8,863 bases of DNA, from positions 1 to 8,863 of the forward strand of contig CALUDF010000113.1 of the NCBI GenBank assembly GCA_943914745.1, in the 5' to 3' direction. A program made the translations under genes and the position numbers. The notes under the pieces are model-generated. The model worked only from the letters and a program-made list of their open reading frames with translations. It made no database searches and was not told the origin of the DNA. This DNA comes from an uncultured Bacteriovorax sp. Lineage in GTDB: Bacteria; Bdellovibrionota; Bacteriovoracia; Bacteriovoracales; Bacteriovoracaceae. This document shows, one piece after another, positions 1 through 6,372 of the stretch (position 1 is its first letter; each line of letters begins with the position of its first letter).

Positions 1-1
1 A

Positions 2-1726
2 CTTTATTCTGAAAGAACGAGAAGTGCCATCAATAAGGGCCAGGAAGAGTTTAAGAGTCGCTTGAAAGAAAACGCTAATAAATTTGAACAAGAAAGAAAT
101 CAAACGAAGGCCGACTTCAATGAGAAACTCTCAAGCCTGAGTAACTCTTATAACAAGACGACAGCAGAAAATGAGCGCTACCAAAACCAGATTAAGAGCT
201 CTATGAAAGAGCGATATGATACGGCCAATAAGCGCTATCAAGATGAATTCAATACTCAGGTTAAGGATCTAGACGATAAATCAAAAACGCTGGGCAGAGA
301 GATGCGAGAAAAAGACCGCTCAGAAAGAGCGAAGATGGCGCAGTCTCATTCTGACGAGATGGAAAGCCTGAGACAGTCTTCTAGTGATCAAAAGTTCAAA
401 GAAGTCTCAACTCTTAGAAATGATAATGAAAACCTTCGCACGACTTTTGAGCGGGACAACCGCATGCTTAAAGACCGCCAGGAAGAAAGAGTGGCGGATC
501 TTTTAAATTTAAAAGGTAAGCAAAGTGATGAAGGGCAAAAAAATTACAATAAGCTTCAAGAGGATATTCGCCAGAAGAACAATGACCTTCAGGAAAAACA
601 GGCCTTAGCTCATAAGAAGGAAGCTAAGGATTTGGAAAAAAAGTTTAATGAGGACGTCCGCAACATTCAAAGTGTGGCCAATCAAAAAATTAAAGGTGGA
701 ACTCAGGCAGATAATCTGCTTGATGAGATGAAGCAGTTTAAAAATTCTTATGAAAACCGTCTGGAGCTTAGCCGTGAAGAGCTTGCTCGAGCGAATCGTC
801 TTAATACGGAAAAAGAAGACATCATTGATAATTCTTATAGAGAAAAACTCAAAGAAATGAAGACGGCAAACCTAGAGAATGCTGCTAAAAAAGACCATGA
901 GGCCAGTGCTACTTTAAAAGAGACGATTTATCAAAGCCGCGAAAGAAACAATGCTCTCTTAGATCGCTATAAAGTCGATACGGCTAAAATAAAGACAGAT
1001 TCTGAAGATCATCTGGCCCATGTCAACGGACAGAACTCTAAGCGCATGAAGGAGCAAAGAGTGGAGTTTGGGCGCGTGGTTAATACCATGAACGAAAAAA
1101 ACATGGATACCATCAATTCTTTAAAAGAAGATTATTCTAAAGATAAGACAGCTTCTTTAGAAAAGAATAAAAAAGATTTTAATGATGAAAAGACTGCGAT
1201 GAAAAATGATTTCAATCGCCAGAACAGCATCCGTGACAGTCTGTATGAACAGAAGCTCGCCGACATGGAAAAGCAGACTAATAAGATCATTGAAAATTAT
1301 GAAAACCGCATCAGTCAGATTGCTCGCAAAGCTGAAAATGAAGTGGCAATAGTTAAGAGCACTGAAGCTGAGAGGGCACTAAAAGAAAGCCAGGCCAACA
1401 AGCTTAATGTGGATAATCTAAGAAGCCAGAGCCGCCAAGAGATGGGGCAAATCCGCGATAAGTACGAGATGAAAATCGCCAGAGACAAGGCGATGAGTGA
1501 CAACCAGACCAGTCGTATTGTTCAAAAATATGAAGACCAACTTGTCCGCGAAAGAAATGACCACCAAAAGGAGCTCTCGACGCGTTTAGGGGAGTCTCAT
1601 GCCCAGTTCGAAAGACTATTTAGAAGCTCGGAATTGGAAAAAGAAAATTTAAGAGATCAGTATGAGCAGCGCATGGAAAACATGAGACTGCAGTCTCTTT
1701 CACAAGAAAATTCAAAAAAAGCATAG
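2..1726 (+). CDS. Long coiled-coil protein, 5' end outside window
   Basis: The reading frame is open back to the window edge, so the first in-window start-like codon (TTG at 62) is not the real start; this is the C-terminal 574 residues of a longer protein. The visible part contains no Pro, Cys or Trp, has very few Gly, and is dominated by Glu, Lys, Asn, Asp, Arg, Gln and Ser, with Leu/Ile/Met/Val at helix-like intervals. That composition predicts one long continuous coiled coil. No signal peptide, membrane segment or globular domain is visible in this part. A motif Tyr-Glu-x-[Lys/Arg/Gln]-[Leu/Ile/Met] recurs at codons starting 749, 1244, 1298, 1463, 1529 and 1661. The gene ends with TAG 50 nt before the pyruvate kinase start. 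I do not recognise a family; a structural, filament or scaffold role is only an inference from composition. Generic coiled-coil similarity (SMC, myosin-like) would not imply homology. Confidence 0.85.
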   Translation, partial: LYSERTRSAINKGQEEFKSRLKENANKFEQERNQTKADFNEKLSSLSNSYNKTTAENERYQNQIKSSMKERYDTANKRYQDEFNTQVKDLDDKSKTLGREMREKDRSERAKMAQSHSDEMESLRQSSSDQKFKEVSTLRNDNENLRTTFERDNRMLKDRQEERVADLLNLKGKQSDEGQKNYNKLQEDIRQKNNDLQEKQALAHKKEAKDLEKKFNEDVRNIQSVANQKIKGGTQADNLLDEMKQFKNSYENRLELSREELARANRLNTEKEDIIDNSYREKLKEMKTANLENAAKKDHEASATLKETIYQSRERNNALLDRYKVDTAKIKTDSEDHLAHVNGQNSKRMKEQRVEFGRVVNTMNEKNMDTINSLKEDYSKDKTASLEKNKKDFNDEKTAMKNDFNRQNSIRDSLYEQKLADMEKQTNKIIENYENRISQIARKAENEVAIVKSTEAERALKESQANKLNVDNLRSQSRQEMGQIRDKYEMKIARDKAMSDNQTSRIVQKYEDQLVRERNDHQKELSTRLGESHAQFERLFRSSELEKENLRDQYEQRMENMRLQSLSQENSKKA

Positions 1727-1729
1727 TTG

Positions 1730-1776
1730 TGGTATCCTAGGTCTATAAAGGGATTTTCAATCAAACTAGGATGCCA
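1730..1776 (+). promoter_or_regulatory. Inverted repeat covering the pyk ribosome binding site
   Basis: Bases 1730-1740 (TGGTATCCTAG) and 1766-1776 (CTAGGATGCCA) can pair over 11 bp with one G-U wobble and a 25-nt loop. The 3' arm contains the AGGA (1768-1771) that best serves as Shine-Dalgarno for the ATG at 1777, and it ends on the base before that ATG. In RNA the fold would bury the ribosome site, so translation could be switched by whatever opens it. In DNA the same repeat could be an operator, with arm centres 36 bp apart. A TATAAA in the loop (1744-1749) has no convincing -35 partner. No U-run follows, so it is not a terminator. The pairing is seen directly; the regulatory role is inferred. 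Confidence 0.5.
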
Positions 1777-3459
1777 ATGAGACGAGCTAAAATCGTGGCC
1801 ACAATCGGGCCTGCCAGCAACACGAAAGAGATGATTTCAAAGTTAATCGCCACAGGCGTAAACGTCTGCCGCATTAACATGAGCCACGGGACTTACGAAG
1901 CCCATGCAGCCGTCATCAAAAATATCCGCGAAGCATCCCGCGAGTCAGGCTATGAAGTGGCGATTCTCGCCGATCTTCAAGGGCCAAAAATCCGCGTAGA
2001 CAAACTTCCTGAGCCATTAAAGCTTGAAGAAGGAAGCGAGTGGGTGATTGGGGCCTCAAAGGTCAAAGACAAGTATCCAGAGTACGCTCACAATTACATC
2101 CCAACAATTTATGAAAACTTGGTTGCTGACTGTCATGATGGGGCAAGAATTCTCTTTGATGACGGTCTTCTTCAGGCCGTGGCCACGACGCGCGATCGCG
2201 ACGTTTATAAAATCAGTGTAAAGGTCGGTGGGATGTTAAAGTCCAATAAGGGAATTAACCTTCCAGACTGCGAAGTCTCTGCTCCGGCATTCACAGAAAA
2301 AGACCGCGAAGACTTAATGTTTGCTCTTAAAGAAGGAGCAGACTATGTGGCCTTGTCTTTTGTTCGTAAGAAAGAAGACATCATGCAGGTTAAAACCCTC
2401 TTGCACACGCTAAAAGTGAATATTCCGATCATTTCAAAAATCGAAAAACCACAGGCCATTGATAACCTGGATGAAATTTTATCAGTGACTGACATGATCA
2501 TGGTCGCCCGTGGAGACATGGGAGTCGAAGTCGGGAATCATTTGGTTCCAGCGATTCAAAAGAAAATCATCAATGCCTGCAACAACCGCGGGATTCCGGT
2601 TATCACAGCGACTCAGATGCTTGAGAGCATGACGGAGAATCCAACTCCAACGAGAGCTGAGGCTTCAGACGTCGCCAATGCCATTTGGGATGGCACGGAT
2701 GCAGTGATGTTATCGGGAGAGTCTGCTTCCGGAAAATACCCAATAGAGACGGTGAGAATGATGGATCAGATCGTGCGCGAAGCTGAGCGCACACCTAAAG
2801 ACCGTCCATTGTTACGTCATCAGGATTTATCAAGTGTCACCGCTTCGGTTATGGTCGCTTCTTCAATGATTGCAGAAAAGATTGGGGCCAAAAGAATTCT
2901 TTCTGTCACAGAGTCAGGGCAGTCGTGTTTGAGAATTACTCAGTTTCGTCCAAGCATCCCAGTTTTGGGGATTACGAATTCCATCAAAGTTGCCCGCCGC
3001 ATGTGTTTATACTGGGGGGTAAGCCCTTTTATCGTGACCGATCAAGAGCGTGAGAATAACGAGTTCATGAAAAATGTCCTTCGTGAAGTCAAAGAACGCT
3101 TGAAGCTCAAAAATGGTGATAAGCTCGTTGTGACTCGTGGGGATGGTCAGTTCTTTTCACAAGGAAGTTCAAACTCAGTGAAAGTCGAATTAATTAAAGA
3201 CACTCCAAAAGTAAAGGGTGGCTCACAAGGGTTGGAAGAAGCGTCCGACGATAAAAAAAAAATTCTCCTAGACACGAATAACTGTGCTTCTTGCCAGGCC
3301 TGTGTGCAGGTCTGTCCCCATGAAATATGGGCCGTGACTAAAGATGAGAAGCGCGACACTTATATCGAAGCTAAAAATATCAACCGCTGCACGATGGACC
3401 TTGCTTGCGTGGACGCCTGTCCAACTGGGGCCATTGAAATCATTCCTCAGTACACTTAA
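1777..3459 (+). CDS. pyk: Pyruvate kinase with C-terminal dicluster ferredoxin domain
   Basis: Transfers phosphate from phosphoenolpyruvate to ADP, the last step of glycolysis, in the cytoplasm. The protein begins MRRAKIVATIGPAS, as the family does. I chose ATG 1777 over the in-frame ATG 1771 because AGGA at 1768-1771 is then well spaced. Numbering from there: RINMSHG near 32-38; B domain about 70-170; ISKIEKP with catalytic Lys221 and Glu223; ARGDMGVE with Asp247; ATQMLESM with Thr279; then the PTRAEASDVANA and LSGES.SGKYP blocks; C-terminal allosteric-type domain to about 475. After a linker rich in Gly, Ser, Asp and Lys, residues about 495-560 form a ferredoxin-like domain: Cys503, 506, 509, 513 (CxxCxxCxxxCP) and Cys538, Asp541, Cys544, Cys548 (CxxDxxCxxxCP). 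Simple pyruvate kinases are about 470 residues, so the ferredoxin is an addition. A run of ten A lies in the linker. queG follows after 2 nt. The kinase call is certain; the role of the iron-sulfur domain is unknown. Confidence 0.96.
   Translation: MRRAKIVATIGPASNTKEMISKLIATGVNVCRINMSHGTYEAHAAVIKNIREASRESGYEVAILADLQGPKIRVDKLPEPLKLEEGSEWVIGASKVKDKYPEYAHNYIPTIYENLVADCHDGARILFDDGLLQAVATTRDRDVYKISVKVGGMLKSNKGINLPDCEVSAPAFTEKDREDLMFALKEGADYVALSFVRKKEDIMQVKTLLHTLKVNIPIISKIEKPQAIDNLDEILSVTDMIMVARGDMGVEVGNHLVPAIQKKIINACNNRGIPVITATQMLESMTENPTPTRAEASDVANAIWDGTDAVMLSGESASGKYPIETVRMMDQIVREAERTPKDRPLLRHQDLSSVTASVMVASSMIAEKIGAKRILSVTESGQSCLRITQFRPSIPVLGITNSIKVARRMCLYWGVSPFIVTDQERENNEFMKNVLREVKERLKLKNGDKLVVTRGDGQFFSQGSSNSVKVELIKDTPKVKGGSQGLEEASDDKKKILLDTNNCASCQACVQVCPHEIWAVTKDEKRDTYIEAKNINRCTMDLACVDACPTGAIEIIPQYT
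3253..3262 (+). other. A10 homopolymer at the kinase-ferredoxin junction (possible slippage site)
   Basis: Ten consecutive A read as AAA AAA AAA A(TT), coding Lys493-Lys495 and Ile496 in the numbering from ATG 1777. It is the longest homopolymer I found in the window and lies in the linker between the two domains. With one A gained the frame ends at TAA 3279-3281; with one A lost it ends at TAG 3269-3271. Slippage of either sign would therefore give an essentially complete pyruvate kinase without ferredoxin. Poly-A runs of this length are known slippage sites for polymerase or ribosome in other genes such as dnaX. Whether slippage happens here is inference. Confidence 0.4.
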
Positions 3460-3461
3460 CT

Positions 3462-4457
3462 ATGGATTGGTTAAACTCATATGGAGTGGTGGATTTTGGG
3501 TATACAGAAGACCCGATCCCCACCACGCTTGAGTATTACAACCAATGGGTTTCTTCTAATTTGCATGCACCTCTTCATTACTTGGAAGGTGAGCGCCAGG
3601 AAAAAAGACAGGACTTAAAGAATCATTGGCAGGAGTTTCAATCGGCCGTGGTTTTTTTATTTTCCTATCATCCGACCCACATTGAACTACAAAGACTTTA
3701 TCAAAATGATCCCGCCTGGAATGGTTTAAAGCTTGCTTCATACACCTTAGGATTCGAGGGATGGGATTATCACGATCTTCTAAGAAAGAAGCTTGAAGAG
3801 ATCGGGGAGCGCCTTAAGGTTGAGCATGAGCTGGAGTATCGCTTAACTCTTGATACCCATCCAGTGCTTGAGAGAGACCTAGCAAAAAGAGCAGGCCTTG
3901 GATGGTTTGGGAAAAACTCAATGCTCATTCACCGCGAGCATGGAAGTTTTTTTATTATCGGCTCTCTTCTTTTAAATAAAAAGTTAGAGTTAAAAAAGAA
4001 ATCCTACGAGACTGACCATTGCGGACAGTGCACGCGTTGTATTGATGCTTGTCCAACAGAGGCCATTGACCCAGAAACGAGGACCATCATCGCAAAAGAT
4101 TGCATCAGCACTTTTACGATAGAGCAGTTTAAGATTGACACTGTTGCTTCAGATAAAATGACTCTAAGGGAAGGAACACTTTTTGGTTGCGACATCTGCC
4201 AGGACGTTTGCCCCTGGAATAAGCGAGTTGACAGACAAAAGACTTTTCCCGTCATGAACTGGAGTTCTCAGCAGCAAAAAATCCTGGATTTCTTTCTCTT
4301 AAGGCCCACTAATGAGGTTCATCAGAGTCTTGAAAATATGAGTGGGAAAGAGTTTGAAAGGCTGATGGATAAAACCTCATTCGCCCGCTCGGGGCGAAGA
4401 GGTCTCTTGAAAAATATCAGGTTTTATCTGAAAGAAAAATTAAATATTCTTTCTTAG
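3462..4457 (+). CDS. queG: Epoxyqueuosine reductase QueG
   Basis: Reduces epoxyqueuosine to queuosine at the wobble position of tRNAs with GUN anticodons (Asp, Asn, His, Tyr), the last step of queuosine synthesis; the family uses cobalamin and two [4Fe-4S] clusters. The 331-residue product has the family blocks in order: DTHPVLERDLAKRAGLGWFG around 131-150, with Asp131 matching the conserved catalytic acid; CGQCTRCIDACP with Cys187, 190, 193, 197; Cys214 in the KDCIS block; and GCDICQDVCPWN with Cys243, 246, 250. The usual Gly of DTGP is His here. It is shorter than E. coli QueG (about 380 residues), mainly at the C-terminus. ATG 3462 lies 2 nt after the pyk stop with no good Shine-Dalgarno, so translation is probably coupled to pyk. 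The last 18 bp overlap the end of the convergent permease gene. The family call is very firm; activity is inferred from the motifs. Confidence 0.95.
   Translation: MDWLNSYGVVDFGYTEDPIPTTLEYYNQWVSSNLHAPLHYLEGERQEKRQDLKNHWQEFQSAVVFLFSYHPTHIELQRLYQNDPAWNGLKLASYTLGFEGWDYHDLLRKKLEEIGERLKVEHELEYRLTLDTHPVLERDLAKRAGLGWFGKNSMLIHREHGSFFIIGSLLLNKKLELKKKSYETDHCGQCTRCIDACPTEAIDPETRTIIAKDCISTFTIEQFKIDTVASDKMTLREGTLFGCDICQDVCPWNKRVDRQKTFPVMNWSSQQQKILDFFLLRPTNEVHQSLENMSGKEFERLMDKTSFARSGRRGLLKNIRFYLKEKLNILS
4380..4398 (-). terminator. GC-rich hairpin downstream of the permease stop, inside queG
   Basis: TTCGCCC (4380-4386) and GGGCGAA (4392-4398) pair perfectly over 7 bp with a 5-nt loop. On the minus strand this begins about 42 nt after the permease stop and is followed, after five bases, by only four T. 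It is the best visible candidate to end the minus-strand operon transcript, but the weak U-tract leaves this unsure; it could just reflect the queG codons for Ser-Phe-Ala-Arg-Ser-Gly-Arg. Confidence 0.3.
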
Positions 4458-5657
4458 GGCCTCGACAATATCGAGTCTCGAGGCACGAAGAGCAGGAATT
4501 GTTGTGGCAATGACAGTCGTCAAAGAGGCCAGAAAACTTGCATAAAGCACTGAAGACCATTGAAAGAAAATCTTGATTTGAAACGGAGTTGAAGCTCCTG
4601 GCATCTCGGTCATGATTTTCACCGTCTCGACGATGCGGATACATCCGGCAGAAACAATAATCCCACAGAAGATTCCAATGAGAGAGAGCATGACACTCTC
4701 TAAAATAAACTGGGAGACAATATCTTTTCTCGATTCACCCAAGGCGCGCAACGTTCCGATCTCTCCAGTTCTTTCGACGACGGTCATACTGACGGTGTTG
4801 AGAATCCCTAGAAACATCAGGGCCAAAAGAATCGCCTCGATCAAGCGGTTTTGGACACCATAGAACTTATCAACTTGCCTAAAAAGCACAGCGAGGTCTC
4901 TCCAGGAACGAGCAAGGAGATGAGGGCGGCCTTTATCGAGGTCGTCGTTGATATTTTTTAAATTGGCTTCGGCCATATCGAGTTCTTTAAATTTCAAGAC
5001 CGCAATGTCGACATTTTGTGTGTCGAGAAGCTCTTGAGTGACAGCAAGAGGCATGTAAATAACCTGACCGTCGATTTCATCAATACCAGCTGAAAAAAGG
5101 CCCGCAACGGTTAAATCCATCGCGTTCATAATCCCATCAATTGTGTTGGTGAGAATCGTGATGCTGTCGCCTTGGTGGACGTTCATTTGTTTGGCCAGGA
5201 GGCTTCCGACAACAACTTCTTTAGCTCCGTTGTTTTCAAAAAAACGTCCTTCAGGAATGCGCATGCTCTTATGAAATTGCGGCTCTCCAACAGGATCAAC
5301 CCCTATGATTTTTCCTCCAACTGAGAGATCTCCATTGCTGACAAGACCAAAAAAGCTCAGTCGTCCACTCAAGCGCTCAATTTGTGGGAAGCGGCCTCTC
5401 ATTTCTTCGAGGTCACTTAAGGGAAAAAGCCTCTCGGCGCGCGACTCTTTTCCCGGGTTCCAGTATTTGTGAGAAGCAATCTGCATGTTTCCATATTGGT
5501 TTTCAGCAGCAATCCATTTCAAAGCGGCCAGCGAGTAGCTTGAAAAACCCTGGAATAAAATGACAGCGGCAACCGCACCGGCAATCATACTGATTGAGAG
5601 AAGACTTCTCAAGCGGTGACGGGAGATGTTTCTGATGGCTAGCTTTAACCTCATCAT
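4440..5657 (-). CDS. FtsX/MacB-type ABC transporter permease (LolC/E-like)
   Basis: Inner-membrane permease of 405 residues with the four-helix plan of the MacB/LolCDE superfamily: TM1 about 19-38, a periplasmic domain of about 230 residues, TM2 about 273-293, TM3 about 318-342, TM4 about 367-389. The cytoplasmic stretch after TM2 (ERTGEIGTLRALGESRKDI) is the ATPase coupling region typical of the family, and the end IPALRASRLDIVEALR is the usual FtsX-domain finish. The N-terminus (KLAIRNISRHRLRS) is also typical. The ATG overlaps the stop of the ATPase gene by one base (TAATG), with GGAGG (plus-strand 5664-5668) six nt upstream, inside the ATPase gene; a second ATG follows immediately. Only one permease gene is present, so a homodimer is likely, unlike the LolC/LolE pair. 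No MacA-like fusion protein or TolC gene is nearby, which argues against MacAB-type efflux. Substrate unknown; lipoprotein or lipid is inferred from the neighbours. Confidence 0.92.
   Translation of the reverse strand: MMRLKLAIRNISRHRLRSLLSISMIAGAVAAVILFQGFSSYSLAALKWIAAENQYGNMQIASHKYWNPGKESRAERLFPLSDLEEMRGRFPQIERLSGRLSFFGLVSNGDLSVGGKIIGVDPVGEPQFHKSMRIPEGRFFENNGAKEVVVGSLLAKQMNVHQGDSITILTNTIDGIMNAMDLTVAGLFSAGIDEIDGQVIYMPLAVTQELLDTQNVDIAVLKFKELDMAEANLKNINDDLDKGRPHLLARSWRDLAVLFRQVDKFYGVQNRLIEAILLALMFLGILNTVSMTVVERTGEIGTLRALGESRKDIVSQFILESVMLSLIGIFCGIIVSAGCIRIVETVKIMTEMPGASTPFQIKIFFQWSSVLYASFLASLTTVIATTIPALRASRLDIVEALRKNI
4459..4484 (+). other. Hairpin immediately after the queG stop
   Basis: GCCTCGA (4459-4465) and TCGAGGC (4478-4484) pair perfectly over 7 bp, starting one base after the queG stop. 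A competing 5-bp fold exists, CTCGA (4461-4465) with TCGAG (4471-4475). No U-run follows, so it does not look like an intrinsic terminator; it might protect the 3' end of the queG message. It lies within the permease coding sequence on the other strand, so chance is possible. Confidence 0.3.
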
Positions 5658-6364
5658 TAAAGACCTCCATTGAAGCTATCGCTTATGATGTGCCCATCGG
5701 AGATTTTAATTTGTCTCTGTGTCCTGTCGATGAGGTCAGTGTCGTGTGAACAAAGCATGACTGTCACTTTTAAGTCTCTTTGCAGCCCCATCAGAAGATC
5801 AAAAACTTCTTCTGAGGTCTTGGTGTCGAGGTTTGCTGTTGGCTCATCGGCCAAAATAAGAGTCGGTGATTTGACGATAGCGCGGGCAATGGCCACGCGT
5901 TGGCGTTGCCCTCCAGAGAGCTGACCTGGTCTTCTATGACCGAAGCCTTCAAGCCCCACGCGCTTTAAGGCCTGATGAGCGCGCTCCAATCTCTCTGTTT
6001 CTGGAATATTTAGGAGCATCAAAGGGTACTCAACATTCTCCACGGCACTTAAGAGAGGAAGCAGGTTAAATGTTTGGAAGATAAACCCAATTTCCTGTGC
6101 GCGCACAAGAGAGAGTTCATGGTCTTTTAGGTCTTTAATGTTCGTGTTCTTAATAAAAAGATCGCCCTTTGTCGGAGGGTCAATGAGGCCTGCCACATTT
6201 AAGAGCGTTGTTTTCCCACTTCCAGATTTTCCCGAGAGCCCGATGAATTCACCTTTGTGGATGGTGAAATTAATTTTTTCCAAAGCGGTGAAGTCTACTC
6301 CGTCGGAGGAGAAGGTTTTATGGATATTTTGAAAGCGCAGGACTGCATCAGAGAGTTTTTCCAT
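5657..6364 (-). CDS. LolD/MacB-type ABC transporter ATPase
   Basis: Cytoplasmic ATPase of 235 residues, the usual length for LolD-family proteins. Visible motifs: Walker A GKSGSGKT (45-52), Q-loop Gln97 in FIFQTFNLLP, signature LSGGQ (149-153) followed by RQRVAIARA, Walker B LILADE (169-174) with the catalytic Glu, D-loop about 178-180, and switch His207 in CSHD. FQTFNLLPLLSAVENVEYPL is the style of the LolD/MacB/FtsE group that partners FtsX-fold permeases. The ATG follows AAGGA with 5 nt spacing; that Shine-Dalgarno overlaps the stop of the barrel gene 8 nt upstream. Its own stop overlaps the permease start by one base, so the two are surely a pair. ATP hydrolysis should drive the permease to extract or push a substrate across the periplasm (mechanotransmission, as known for the family). 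LolD versus another subgroup cannot be settled by eye. Confidence 0.95.
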   Translation of the reverse strand: MEKLSDAVLRFQNIHKTFSSDGVDFTALEKINFTIHKGEFIGLSGKSGSGKTTLLNVAGLIDPPTKGDLFIKNTNIKDLKDHELSLVRAQEIGFIFQTFNLLPLLSAVENVEYPLMLLNIPETERLERAHQALKRVGLEGFGHRRPGQLSGGQRQRVAIARAIVKSPTLILADEPTANLDTKTSEEVFDLLMGLQRDLKVTVMLCSHDTDLIDRTQRQIKISDGHIISDSFNGGL

Positions 6365-6372
6365 GGAGATCC

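Noticed and set aside
62..64. TTG as start of the coiled-coil gene
   Set aside because: The frame is open upstream to the window edge and the upstream residues have the same coiled-coil composition, so the gene is cut by the window.
1727..1749. Promoter TTGTGG ... TATAAA before pyk
   Set aside because: The spacing is only 11 nt, too short for a sigma70 promoter; no better -35 is visible.
1771..1773. ATG 1771 as pyk start
   Set aside because: Its nearest Shine-Dalgarno-like bases touch the codon; ATG 1777 has a properly spaced AGGA and gives the family's usual N-terminus.
3147..3359. Small antisense reading frames within pyk, queG, permease and barrel genes
   Set aside because: They lie opposite strongly conserved proteins, have no ribosome sites of note and resemble nothing; they are by-products of codon use.
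4459..4484. Intrinsic terminator after queG
   Set aside because: The stem is good but no U-run follows; kept only as a hairpin.
5657..6364. FtsE, with the permease as FtsX of cell division
   Set aside because: The permease has a large periplasmic domain of about 230 residues and lies in a secretion-type operon, unlike FtsX.
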